Below, one piece after another: positions 1 to 11,226 of a stretch of 64,000 nt of DNA. Under the pieces are notes generated by a model, which was not told where the DNA came from, did not search any database, and saw only the letters and a list, made by a program, of their open reading frames with translations. The stretch lies in assembly GCA_000442125.1 (NCBI GenBank), contig KE546976.1, positions 248,001 through 312,000 of the forward strand, given 5' to 3'. This DNA is from Opeltia flavorubescens (Eukaryota > Ascomycota > Lecanoromycetes > Teloschistales > Teloschistaceae). Positions within the stretch are counted from its first letter, which is position 1, and every line of letters begins with the position of its first letter. Made by a program: the position numbers and the translations under genes.

Positions 1-2
1 CA

Positions 3-449
3 ATCTACTACAAAGAAGTGCGTCAGCTTGGAAAGAAATTCGATATCGAGGAACTCGAATGTTCCCACGTCCCACCGGAAAGGTATTTTTACAGAGCAAT
101 CGTCAAAGACTTAGTTGTGGAAGACCCATCTCTTACCCACGTGAGAGTTAAAAAGATGCTGCGCGATCTGCTGAAGATGCGGGATCTAGGTATCTATCCC
201 ATGGATATCAAATCGAGAAACTACAAAGGCGGCCTGCTTGTGGATTTCAGCTGCGCCATTACAGAGCCACACTTCACGTTCAAAATCTTCCCTGAATGGC
301 GGATTAGGACTATTAAGAATACTGATTTGGCTGAATTCGATGAAATGGTAAAGGAAGCAAAAGTCAAGACGGGAATCAAAGCATGGAATGTAAATTACAA
401 GCGGAAGCTTCGTCCAAGGGATCCAGCCAGGGAAAGATATCCTCAATAG
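3..449 (+). CDS. FTA2-like protein, 3' part (5' end off window)
   Basis: Open reading frame entering from the left edge and ending at TAG 447-449; 148 codons are visible. The segment GIYPMDIKSRNYKGGLLVDF, followed by S and a TEPHF motif, matches what I know of fungal proteins with the Sim4-complex FTA2 domain. In these an eroded kinase-like loop (DIKxRN, then VDFS) is kept. True FTA2 is a kinetochore subunit, but many mould proteins with this domain are uncharacterised, so a kinetochore role is not implied. The first GTG in frame is position 18, but the frame stays open to base 3, so the start and N-terminal half lie outside. The C-terminal tail is basic (KRKLRPRDPARERYP). It could instead be labelled simply a kinase-like protein. 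Confidence 0.6.
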   Translation: MYYKEVRQLGKKFDIEELECSHVPPERYFYRAIVKDLVVEDPSLTHVRVKKMLRDLLKMRDLGIYPMDIKSRNYKGGLLVDFSCAITEPHFTFKIFPEWRIRTIKNTDLAEFDEMVKEAKVKTGIKAWNVNYKRKLRPRDPARERYPQ

Positions 450-755
450 ATGGTGTACGGCGACAACCAGTATATGGGGAAGTAGAAGTAGTGGCCGGAG
501 AATAGCTGGACACAGTCCAAAGGTCTTGAAGATAGTGGCATATCATGCGGTGACTTTTGGTTGGACATCAATTTTTTACTCCTCAAGAAGAGGTAGATTC
601 ACTGGAGCTACAATAAGACTACGGGCTTCGTTGGACAAATGTTTCTACAGTATGACTGATTTGGTTATATTTCGAACGCATGTAAAAATTGTAAAAGGAA
701 CATGACAGTAAGAACAAACAATTGTAAATGCAGTACCATCGGTAGGTCTTGCGTG

Positions 756-1022
756 CGAGGGTCGGTGACAAAAGTCATGCAACATAGGGGCTCTTGGCAA
801 CCCCCATCAAGTCGAACTTTTGCAAAAAGTGATTTGAACCACACAGTCGATATCACGATTAGCTTTCATCGCCAATCGACGTGAAAATGAAGTTCTAGTA
901 ATCTGAATCGGAAGTTCAATCAACTCCCACTATCATTGTCGTGCACTGCCTGTGTAAGGTCGAAGAAGTACCGCGAAGCCAGAATTACCCCTGTGTTGCA
1001 TGACTTTTGTCACCGACCCTCG
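756..1022. mobile_element. MITE-like element with 35-bp terminal inverted repeats
   Basis: Bases 756-790 (starting CGAGGGTCGGTGACAAAAG) are repeated in inverse orientation at 988-1022 with one mismatch in 35. The element is 267 bp, has no coding capacity, and is flanked on both sides by GTG (753-755 and 1023-1025), which could be a 3-bp target duplication. This is the form of a non-autonomous DNA transposon. The superfamily cannot be named from this copy alone, and a 3-bp match can be chance. Confidence 0.6.
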
Positions 1023-1279
1023 GTGGCACACTCCATCGGGTAACAAAAAAAGTGAATAGAGGCGAACACGACACCTCGATTTCCAGTCAACAACCACGAA
1101 AAATCGTACAAAAAGTTGCGCATGTAGTTTCAACAGTAGTTTTAATACTAGAGCTTTAGAAAATCCGGGTTTAATTGCAGCATTCGTGGGGTATTATCCA
1201 TTGTTTGAGGAGCAATTATTATGGTGGTCGTATGCCAAGGCGAGCCTCTCTGTTCACTTTTTTTGTTACCGTCCAAGAC

Positions 1280-1493
1280 ACTGTCACGCGGGGTAAAATA
1301 TTGTTTTCACACTTTAAAGGGTAATTAAAGGAATATTTATGGCTAAAATCTTTTCTCGGCTGTACTCGTTAATTATATGCTATATAATTCGCCCACTGGC
1401 ATGAAGTTAGTTTGATGCTCTAAGTGGAATGGGGCTTTGGTGTAGTGAGTAAAAATTTTGGTGTGAAAACAATTCTTTACCCCGCGTGACTGT
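1280..1493. mobile_element. second MITE-like inverted-repeat element
   Basis: Bases 1283-1312 (GTCACGCGGGGTAAA...) match the reverse complement of 1461-1490 with two mismatches in 30; the repeat can be stretched three bases outward to 1280 and 1493 with one further mismatch. The interior is AT-rich and non-coding. An AC dinucleotide flanks each outer end (1278-1279, 1494-1495), too short to be a trusted target duplication. It is unrelated to the element at 756-1022. Confidence 0.55.
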
Positions 1494-1749
1494 ACAGGGC
1501 TTTAATGCCAAGACTTACCTTCCCGATAGCTTGGCACGCGGAAATAAGGCACTGCTTGCGAGCCTTTCTCGGATTTAAACGGGAGGAATCGAGGCAAGTA
1601 ATACATAAATGTCTTCAACTTCCTTGCAGAGCCGGATCAAGTGGCTCTAATGAGAAATTTTCCAAGCGCTGATTCCATCCGGTTGTTCCGGCAGTAGTAG
1701 TCTACATGGATCGCTGCTGTTGACAGTACCCTCCGGGTTTTCCCAACCC

Positions 1750-3108
1750 ATGATGAGCCTGGCTGCTCTATCACCTGTTCTCCTACGACTTCAATCCTTG
1801 AAGCTTTGCTGTCAGGTTCCTGAGCTTCATTTCGTGGTCTACCTCCGCCAAATCCGCCAAGGTTCTACATTCAGGACACTCTCTGGCCGGAATCTTCCAA
1901 TCGCTAGAGGCACGACGACCACAGAAGGCGATTGCGCGTGTGGTGTCCAATTTCCAAACGGTCTCACGATCGATCGTACCAGACCTCTGCTCAATACCGT
2001 CGCGTCCCACAACCAGCACGTCGTCATTGCAACGGGGAAGAGTGATTGGGAGTCTCGGATCGAAGATGAGGAGGGGCTTGGAGAGATGGCAAAGGCCATC
2101 AAAGACATGACAAAGAGAACCGGGGATTGGTTTGATGTATGTATCCAATGCCCTGGATACTTTAATTCCATGACGAGAAGTGCCAGCTAATAGAATGATT
2201 CAGTACAGCCCAGATACTCCACCATGATCAGCAATTCTTCCTTCCCATTTAAATCAAAACCATTAAACCCCAGTGGAGAACCGAGTCAGACTCCCAGCTC
2301 CTCACCCCCAGCCAAGTCCGTCCCTACCCGGGCCATACAAATTGCGGACCCAGCGGATGAAGCGAACACAACCTCCACCTCCCTCAAGCTCTTCCCGCAC
2401 TTCCTCAATTTCCCCCTCATTAAAAACACTTCCACCCACCACAATCACCTCGCATCCACCTACCTCGGCGACCAATCCACCCCTCCAACCTCCCCTCCTC
2501 ATCCGCCCCCATCCTTCGCGCCCCCAGAACCCATCACAAAACCCACAATCCTAATCTGCAGCCACGGCACCCGAGACGCACGATGCGGGATCCTCGGTCC
2601 GTTGCTCTATGAGGAATTCCTCAAACACGTCCCTTCTGATACCGTTGACGTGGGTATGATCTCTCACATCGGTGGCCATGCCTTCGCGGGGAATGTCATT
2701 ATTTACATCCCACCGACTTTCCCACTTGCTACGGGCAATATAGCTGAGAAGGAAGGAGAGACACACACCTCACCATTAGCGGGCATGGGAATATGGTACG
2801 GAAGAGTGGAGCCACGGCATGTACAACAGATCCTTGAAGAGACGCTTGAGAAAGGCAACATCATCGGTGAACTATGGCGAGGTTGCTTGGACACGGGTAC
2901 CACCGGGAAAAATGGTGTTGAGGATTGGAGGGCACGCACGGCCAGTGCGAGGACCTTGAGGATTCCTTCTGATATCCTTGAAAGAGATGGGATGGTTATG
3001 GAGGAAAAGGGGTTTCGGGAGCAATTGATGGATACTGCGCAGCGGGTGGAGATGATGGGAAGGCGGGCGAGGGAATGGTGGGAGAGGAAGCAGTTGGGAT
3101 CTACATGA
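1750..3108 (+). CDS. AIM32: AIM32-like mitochondrial thioredoxin-fold ferredoxin protein
   Basis: Two exons, 1750-2136 and 2209-3108, giving 428 aa. The 72-bp intron has donor GTATGT, branch CTAAT and acceptor TACAG, and keeps the frame. The protein belongs to the sucrase/ferredoxin-like (Suc_Fer) family with yeast AIM32. Evidence is the Cys motif CSHGTRDARCG, then HIGGHAFAGN, then GIWYGRVEP, and an N-terminal block with DCACG, GLTIDR and ATGKSDWESRIEDE typical of the mould proteins. AIM32 is a mitochondrial thioredoxin-like [2Fe-2S] protein in yeast. The Arg-rich, acid-poor first 55 residues fit a mitochondrial presequence. The start at 1750 is the first ATG in frame. The middle (about residues 135-235) is Pro/Ser/Thr-rich and probably disordered. 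The gene converges on the minus-strand gene at 3442. Confidence 0.85.
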
Positions 3109-3441
3109 TGAATGAGGTTTGGGGTAATGTATGAGATCTCTACTTTGGGGGGAATTCATATCCGCTCTACTTTTTGACCGGTATAGCTTTTCCTTTGTCA
3201 TTATCCCTGTTTTTTCTGTTCTCTCCTCTGTCATCGCCTCATCCTTCGCTAGTCTTCGCGTCTGTTATCGTTTTCGTTTCCCATACTCCCTGAAAGCACT
3301 CCTTCTTCCCCAACACAAACGCCGTCGCAACAACGACTGCCAATACGGCTGGCACAAGTATCGACACAACAACTACAGAACTCACTCCCACCCCAATTCC
3401 AACCATGCACCAACCCTCCCTCCCCCACCCCCATCAAAAAC
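3109..3441. other. short convergent intergenic region
   Basis: 333 bp between two convergent genes. It is pyrimidine-rich on the plus strand toward 3420-3441. I see no gene or repeat; it probably holds both 3' UTRs. Confidence 0.5.
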
Positions 3442-4495
3442 CTAAAACCTCATCCTCCTCCCCCAAAGATACTCATAGTCCCCCCAACACGCATCCACAA
3501 TCTCCCTAATCTTCCCCCTCGCCTCCCCCCCAAACCTCTCCTCCCACTCCCGATCTTCCTCTTCCCTTGACTTCGCTTCCCCCCACGATTTCGGCACTAA
3601 CCCAGTGCTATTGAGCGCATCCTCATGATACCCCTTATACTTCTCGAACTTAGATTCTGCAAAGTCGTGATCTTCTTGTGAAGGCCAGGAGAGCATGGAT
3701 TCAGAGTATGGGATATGGAGGTGGGTGCAGAGGGTGCGGATTACGGTGGAGGGATCTGCGAGGAGGTCTTCTGCGTCGATGATGATTGGTTGTGCGGCAT
3801 CGCTTGGGGAGGGAGGGGGATGGAGGTAGTCGAACAGGATGCGGAGTTCCCGGTATCCGAGCTCCGTGGGGTCGATGTCATGGACGTCTGTGATAGCGTT
3901 TAAGGGCGGTAGGAAGCAGCGGTAAAGGGACGGGATGGCGGACGCCGGTTTGCGGATTAGAAAGACGAATTGGAAGGATTTGAGGATGGAGGTGGGGAGG
4001 AGGGATGGGTTGGGGGGTTCGTTGGGGGGAAAGTGGTGCGCCAGAGACGGAGGTGCGGCGTGCGGGGAGTGGGAGGGGGGGATGATGTGGTAGGCTATGT
4101 CTTTTATGAAGACACGTTTTTCAGGGTCCTAATGGATCAGCGGTGGCTGGCTTGTGGGGATGGGATCTTCGGGTACCTTTATGTCGTCGAGGATTGTCTG
4201 CAGGACGAGGTCGTAGGTGTAGTGTGATTTTCCGGACTTGATGATCTTTTCTGGGGACCACTGCTGTGATAATGGTGATATCTTCTCGGGGCCAAAGTAG
4301 AATGCATCGCCAAATGGTTCGTGGTGGATGGATAGTGTGTCACGATGGGTCATGAACACCTGGGGGGTTCATGTCAGAGATAGAATTTCTCGGAGCAATG
4401 CGCCAATGGCAGGCGAGGTCTGCTAGGCATACTCTCTCGAAGGCTGTCGAACATGATCTGGAGTGGGTGATGACAAAGATTGGCTTTTTCTCCAT
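3442..4495 (-). CDS. sulfotransferase-like P-loop protein
   Basis: Minus strand, three exons: 4433-4495, 4177-4359 and 3442-4128, giving 310 aa. Intron 1 is 73 bp. Intron 2 is only 48 bp (GTACCC to CATTAG, branch CTGAT) and is a multiple of three; read through, it contributes a single TAG stop and looks like a nonsense mutation, but splicing removes it. N-terminal FVITHSRSCSTAFER is the phosphosulfate-binding loop of sulfotransferase-type P-loop proteins. HEPFGDAFYFGP and FIKDIAYHI follow, then FLIRKPASAIPSLYR, which fits the second sulfonate-donor contact with its Arg and Ser. Fungal relatives are often annotated only as P-loop hydrolases or aminotransferase-like. The substrate is unknown. 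The template strand is G-rich at 3990-4085. Confidence 0.8.
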
Positions 4496-5187
4496 TGTGT
4501 GTAGGATAATTCAAGCTGCTTGGCTGTCTGAACTCAGCTGCAAGATCAGAATTGTATGTCTTCCATTTCTTTTGGCTTGGCATGCAAGATCGTCATGGAT
4601 TCACCCAACTGCCGAGCGTATGGAAGCATAGTAGAAGCCAGGAAAATCCGTGGCGTGCCGATAGGTCTGTCAAGAGAGAAATGGGTGTAGGCCAACGGCG
4701 CGGGAATGGCCCGTTTTCCCTCGTGCCTTCCTAGCGGTCGGCCTTAGCTGCGTGCCCGGACCAAGTGCCCAATCCGTGACTCCGTTGCTGCACACCCAAA
4801 AAATGAAGCCTAAGCCCCATACGCAACTCTACTGCTTCAATTAAGTTAATCAGCAATGTACAGCAGAATTGACGACATCTTCGGTCGAGTCCGGACTTTT
4901 TCAGTCGGCCAATCGTTGCAATGTATTGGTTGCCGTGCCTTCTGTCAACTCCATGGACATTGCTCCACTGTCGAGGATCGGCACTTGCAAGCACAGCAGT
5001 AGCTTGTCATGGTATCTTTATCTGCAGCGGCTGAAGAAGCCACGCCTCTGCTGGCTGCTGCTTAGTGGATTCAGACCCCCAACCCTGCGTGGAACAGCCG
5101 GACGTCAAGTACCTCGAACAGTCTTAATATCGTCCGACGTTTGGCCTCTTTTCCATCTTCTTCCCATGACCTGATCGGTGAGCGACC
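4496..5187. other. intergenic, divergent promoters
   Basis: 692 bp between divergent genes. I see no convincing open frame, tRNA or repeat. It should hold the promoters of the sulfotransferase-like and 7-TM genes. Confidence 0.4.
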
Positions 5188-6376
5188 ATGGAGACGATCC
5201 ATGGTCTAAATACCAATGGACCAGCCATTATCGGCACTGGAGTTGCTTTCACTGTCCTCGCTACGGTAGGAGTTGGCCTGCGGTTTGGCTCGAAACGTCT
5301 TGCCCATAACCCATTCGGAATTGATGATTGGCTTCTGCTGTTTGCTCTGGTCTGCTACTTCGCAACAGAAATACTGGTCATACGATGTGAGTGTTCTTAA
5401 TCCCAGGATATTTCTTTGCGTGAAGTGACGCTTACTGGTTTTCAGCGGATATCATTGGGCGAGAGGCAAGCTCGCCGGACGATGATCTATACAAAACTTA
5501 TCTCAAAGTCCGCACAACCTTCGTCATATTTTCTAGGCGAGGCTAACATCGAGTCAGTATATCTATGTTTATAGCGTCTTTTACTGGACTATCATACCTC
5601 TTGTCGAAGTCTCGATCCTGATATTTTACCGTCGAGTCTTCTTTCCCTCCTCCTTCCGATGGATCTCCGCCATCCTTATAGCCATATGCACTGGCTGGTT
5701 CATCGCCGGAATCATCATCGAGATAGGTTATCCGGGTTATTCAATCGATTACTGGTTCCCCGGAAGCGCTCATACCCACTGGAATTTGGACTACCTCAAG
5801 TTCTGGCTGGTCATGGGAATCATCGAAGTTACTCTTGAAGTTATTATTTTGATCCTCCCCATTCGAGAACTGTACCACCTCCAACTCTCAGCTGAGAAAA
5901 GGATGCTCTGCTCTTTAATCTTCGCGATGGGAAGCTTTGTGGTGATCACTGGCATCGTTCGCATCATCAAAGTTTATAAGCCCAGTGGTGCCGAGGTTGA
6001 TCTCACACAAGGCGACATCTGGCTCAACGTTCATCTTGGGACAGCAATCATCTGTGCCTGTCTACCCACCTATCGGCCTCTTGTTTCACGCAATCCATGG
6101 TTCTCCAAGTCATTCTCCGGCGGCCACAGTAAGGAGCACTCTGCTGGTTCTGGCAAGACATTCAAGCTTCCATCACTGCCCAAGAGTTCACGCCGTGGCG
6201 AATCGAGCGAAGTGGTGACAAAGATATACTGTGGGCAGCAGGGGGAATCACATGGAAACTTTGCTGATGCGCGGCGAAGTGAAAGTTCTAATGCGACTAA
6301 AACGGAATGGCTAGATGAAAGCGCGGTAAGAACTGGAGATGCGATCAAGGTCAAGCAATCGGTCGAAGTCGTATGA
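5188..6376 (+). CDS. fungal rhodopsin-domain 7-TM protein
   Basis: Three exons, 5188-5386, 5446-5507 and 5558-6376, giving 359 aa. The introns are 59 bp (GTGAGT...TTTTCAG) and 50 bp (GTCCGC...GTCAG, with a CTAAC branch). The protein has seven hydrophobic helices: roughly residues 12-32, 45-65, 88-115, 120-142, 168-192, 205-230 and 245-268. The loop GIDDWLLL after TM1, the string YVYSVFYWTIIPLVEVSIL in TM3 and LGTAIICACLPTYRPL in TM7 are hallmarks of the large mould family carrying the 'rhodopsin domain' (Pfam PF20684). These are plasma-membrane proteins that are mostly uncharacterised and are not retinal opsins; I see no retinal-binding Lys motif. The C-terminal 90 residues are hydrophilic and Ser-rich, as usual in the family. 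Confidence 0.9.
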
Positions 6377-7294
6377 ACGAACGATCTTGAAAAATTCATC
6401 CCTTCATTGCCCTTCTCATTCCATGGGCGTCCCCCGGACATTGGCTGTAATGAATTCCGGCCGATCTCAAGCAGTACACGAATCTCATGATAATTTGTTT
6501 GTTGATGTGGAAGGCTCATGCGGCCGCCTCCCTATAGAAGTTGTAGAAGAATTGATATCATCATCAAAGATTGTGACGAGGGTGTAAATAATGTCTCAAT
6601 ATCTGATGAAGCTTTTGAGGATCGGATTGATTGTAGAAAAAGGGTCCAGCGCACCCGCAAAATGAGCACTCTTGGGCCAGGTATGTAATAGCCAGGCCAC
6701 TTGAGAATAGGTCGGACGCGATACGTGATATCCTCGGTTGTTAATACATAGACCATGATAATTTGATAGATCGCTCCAGGAACATCCCAGTAATGCTATC
6801 TTCGCGTGTGAAGTGACGATAGGTGGGATGATACTATAATCCAATTTAACGATGAAAGGTTATCAAATTTCGGCGCTATCACTCAAAGCCTCGAGCGAAC
6901 GAGAGCTATTGAATTTATTCATGATTTTTTGCACCCTATATGCAAAACATCCGATGAATGGGTTGATTCCAGTTGCAATTATTGGAGGAGCCGAAACAAA
7001 TAAGGGAGAGGAAAATATAATTAGCTTTTCAAATAGTTTGTAAGGCTCCGACGAACCATTCTCTTCCTTGGAGATAGAGAGTAAACAAGAGATTAAAATA
7101 GCTTAGTGAAGCGGCAGATCTTCGGCAGTTGAGGATAATATCCAAAACTTGACAGTGGAAGAGGTGTGCTTGTTTAACTCTCTTTATGGCGTTTGAATTG
7201 TGATTGGTCTATTATTTCACGGTAGGCTAGTGCAATTTGGCGCCTGATATGATCTTACTGTATCATTCGGCATTCCGCTGACCGCAAGCTCATC
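6377..7294. other. intergenic, AT-rich
   Basis: 918 bp, AT-rich between about 6590 and 7250. Short open frames occur but none looks coding. It is the likely 5' region of FAR11. Confidence 0.4.
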
Positions 7295-10200
7295 ATGGAC
7301 AATATTCGTGCTTTAAAGCCGGAAGCAAGTCCAACTCAAGCACCTACACCACCTCCACCACTGATCATCAAAGCCGACGAGCTCGATACTACTGGCACCG
7401 ATGTAACGACACCTATTCCGGATATAGCGACTCCAATTACCCCCGCTCTCCAAGCCCCACCGCCCCATTCTCCTCAGTCCTTGTCTGGCCAGCTGCTTTC
7501 AAGCTCTCCAAGAGCCGTCCCAAGCCGTCCAATTCTTCGTCGTGAAGGTTCCACGTCAGCCCCTCCATCCGAACCTCCTCCGCCCGCTCTACCGCAAAGA
7601 CAGCCCTCCGAGGCGGATGGTCAACAAGCGACAGATTCCCTAAGCTTACTACAACTGCGCCAATTGGTCACAAACCTTCCAAAACTCGAACCTCAAGCAT
7701 ATGCCTACGAACATGCCGACACCAGGTCATTTGCTGAGGAAGTCGAAGAGTGGTTCCCTTATAGTGAAGAGGAAAGGTACCTGCTTTTGAGAGGAAAGGA
7801 AGCTTTCGAGACGCGATGGGGACACGCAACTACTGCTAAATGGACTGATGTTGAAGAGGAGGAAAGAGCGCAATTCGTACACGGTCTGGTAGAAGATGCT
7901 GAGAAACATGAGGAAGAGCTCGAAGCGGTCGAGTGTTTAGCGAATCTGGCAATGGGCTGCTGGGGCGAGACCGCAGGCCTGGAGCAGAGTAAGTCAGAGG
8001 AATCCGCGACGGAAACTCATAAGGAAGAAGAATGGGGACGGACATCTCCAGACCAATTTCCACACTCTGTAGTTCAGATGGAATGGATTAGAAGAAACTG
8101 TAAGACCTTGGTGGATTGTAGAGCTGTAAGCTGCATTTTCGATGTCTTGAGAAGAGCTTGTTATGGCGAACAGTCAGTTGGTCCGCTCCCTCTCATTCAA
8201 GCCCCCCCAACGATTGCGAGTAGGTCCTTGCTAACAAGTGTCTTCCAGAGACACTGATCAAGTGGCTGACCCTGCGTGCTTGAATGATGAGGAACAAAGC
8301 TCCTTGGTATTGCGCCGGTTTCTGACAATCAATTCAGCCCTTACTGCGCTGTACTTGATTGTGGAGGTAGGACGCTGGGGAGCGACAGAAGGCAGGTCGT
8401 CAGTGCAGGAAGCCCTTGGTATGCCTTTCCCATAACGGTTGTTTGACTTGCTTTGACGCGTCTTTACAGGAGAATCCAAGCCCGGCTTATTACATTTCCT
8501 GTCTCAGGCAATCGCCAGGACAAGATGGCAAGATTCACCACGACTTCCTTTTACTAGAGTAAGATAATACATCACCCAGTGGATTTTCCGCTGCTTACGT
8601 GGACGGATAGCTTGTTCTTCTATACTGGAAAGTCATACTACTCGATTTCGGCACCTCACAAGACCTCAGGCACAGCAAGCGAGTTCTCCGAGATATCTCG
8701 GATTCAAGTAAGGAAGACGACAACGAGGGTTTTATCACTGCTTCCCCTCTTGACTATCATCTTTTCAGGCAGGAGCTTACCTCCAAATACCCTGCCTACA
8801 ACCCACCGCCTCCACTCTTACCGATAGAGCCAGAAAACAATTCGATCCTTCCTCCCTTGCCACATCATCCAAGCCGGCGGACAAGCCAAGAAAATCTGAG
8901 TATGGCAAGCGGCCCAATCGGTAACGGTACTCCAGGATCCATTTTCATCCAACCTGTACACATAGCAACTCCAGCTCCATCACCGCCGCCTTCACCTGCC
9001 GGGCCAGGTGGAAAGGGTGGGAAGAAGCAAAACTACCAAACGAACCAGAATTTTCCCTTCTTATACCCTCCTCTTGACGAGACTAGTAATATCATGGGCG
9101 GTAAAGGTAATGCGGAGCTGCAGGATCAGCTTGTCGGTAAACGATGGGAAGGAAGCGACGTGCCTGCTTCAATTCTTGAAGCTGGCCAGCTTTTTGCGAG
9201 CCGCATGCGCATGTCACGATCGATACGACAATTATGGGATGTACGAGAACGATTCATTAGGCATGAACGGGGATGGGACGAGGTCCCGAAGGATAATGCT
9301 AGTAATGGGTCAAGTGGATCAATGATCGAAGAGGATGATAGTGATGCAGACGGAGATGCAGCAGATCAAGTGAAGACTGATTTGGAAGAGGCGAAGGCGA
9401 GTGTGCCACAAGAGACACCTGATGAAGAAGTACAAAGACGTCTGGACGCCATCGAATCCTTCTACGTAAGTAACCTTCCCTGTTTTGATTGCTATGTCTA
9501 ATCGGTAAAAGCGTAATTCACTGCCTCATTTGCAATCAGTGGTGCTCGTGCTGTGGAAAACCATCTTTACAAATGTCTCATATATGGCTGCTCACGGAAA
9601 TGGAAGTAATGGATTAGGGGTGCCCAATGGCATATCGTTTCCAGACGATCATCCTGACCACGGACCTGTCAAGCGAAAGATGAACGTACGCTCTGCAGTC
9701 CAAGAGTGTATGGTGAATGGCAACTCAGCCGACTTTGAGGATGAAGCCGACCCGGTGCTCGAGGAGTTGAACGCTATGCGCTTGAGAGAGATCTCGTCTA
9801 AAGCTATCTCCGCGATTCTCCTAATGCTCCTAAAATGGTTCAAATTGTCACGTAAGCCTCTGAATGGGTCCATCATCGAAGAGTACTCCCTGACTATATA
9901 CAGATATCCTGAAATACGAATACCTTACGCAGCTCCTCCTCGACGCAAATTTCCTGCCGCTCATCCTCAAATACTTCGCCCACCAAGATATTGACCGAGC
10001 CATTGACCAGAAGATTGACCGAGATGATCTCAAGTAAGTCCCAAATTATGTCGAAAGAGCAATACACTAACTTATCCACCTCCAAGCTTCTTCCATTTCT
10101 GTCACGTCAACTCAAGCCACCCACCACCCGTTCCTTCCAACCAGCCCCCATCCCCATCCCCCTCATCCCCCGACTCCGCCGCCCCACCTCCAATCCCAAC

Positions 10201-10999
10201 CCACCGCCGCTCCCGCTCCACGCCATCCTCCTCCCCCGCCTCCCCACCCCTAAAACCCGCCGTCGACGAGCTCGGCTACCCAACCGCCCCCCTCCCTTCA
10301 ACACCCCTGACAACATACTCCCCCCGCTTCTTCTTCACAACCACAACCTTCCTCCGCCTATTGCAGAAAATCACAAAACACCACGCTCACCGCTCCCTCC
10401 TTTTGGTGCAGTACAAATCCTCCACTATCCTTCGCCGGCACTTGAAGATCCCGCAGCCGGAATTAAGACTCTATACGTTGAAGCTGTTTAAGCATCAAGT
10501 CCCATTTTGTGGCAGGAAGTGGAGGCAGAGTAATATGCGCGTTATCACGGCTGTGTATTTACATGTGGGCCCGCAGTTGAGGGATGAGTGGTTGGCGGGG
10601 GGGGATGTAGATGGGGTGGTTGAGGAGGCGGTGCCGGTGGAGCAGGGGTGGAGGAGTCTTGTGCATTGGTGGCATTTGAGGGAGTATCGGGATGAGGTTG
10701 AGGGGACGGGCCTGAAAGGTACTGCGGGCAAGAAATTTGCAGCTGGAGATGGAGCTGCTAGTGGGGAAGAAATTGATGGGGGGGCCCGAGGGGTGGGAGT
10801 GGATGGAGGGGAGGATGAGAAAGATGTTTATGATTTCTTCGCTAGGGAATTGGAGAAGATGGGTTGGGGGGTGGGGAATGGGAGTGCGGCGGGGAGTGTG
10901 GCTGGGGAGGAGGATGAGGAGGGTGGTGTGGAGGAGGGGAGGGGTGGGGGTGGGAGTGAATGGGAGGGAGGACCGCTGCAGTTGGAGGGGTGGGCTTGA
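7295..10999 (+). CDS. FAR11: Far11/STRIP-type STRIPAK complex subunit
   Basis: Seven exons: 7295-8172, 8249-8418, 8470-8558, 8611-9465, 9512-9851, 9904-10033, 10087-10999; 1124 aa. All six introns (46-76 bp) have GT-AG ends, and most show a CTAAC/CTAAT-type branch. Residues about 115-350 form the N1221 domain (LRQLVTNLPKLEPQAY; LTINSALTALYLIVEVGRWG). The second half holds the Far11 C-terminal domain (DUF3402), with HILKYEYLTQLLLDANFLP and DLNFFHFCHVN. The family scaffolds the striatin-interacting phosphatase and kinase complex at the ER and nuclear envelope. Orthologs are yeast Far11, Neurospora HAM-2 and Sordaria PRO22, needed for hyphal fusion and fruiting. The first 110 residues are Pro-rich and disordered, and the last 110 are Gly/Glu-rich. 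The coding strand flips from C-rich (10090-10480) to G-rich (10580-11000). Confidence 0.93.
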
Positions 11000-11226
11000 T
11001 GGTGGTGGGTGGGCCTCGTGGGGAGGGAAAGAGGGGATTGGATGGTATGAACTGCAGTGGAAGATCGATAGGGAGATCAGAAGTTTCTAAATTACGTTGG
11101 TCTCCAATTCTAATGGCCTGTAGAGGTCAATTAAATCTACTTTGTTACGTGTGGAAAGCAGCATGGATGTGTGGTCTTAGGAATGGACCTTATCAATCCA
11201 TACCAGTGCGAGAAATTCGCACTCCT

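Larger units (their letters stand above)
450..1749. other. gene-free stretch with two inverted-repeat elements
   Basis: No credible gene. It holds two small palindromic elements, listed separately at 756-1022 and 1280-1493. The part between 1140 and 1460 is AT-rich. The last 250 bp should contain the promoter of the AIM32-like gene. Confidence 0.6.
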
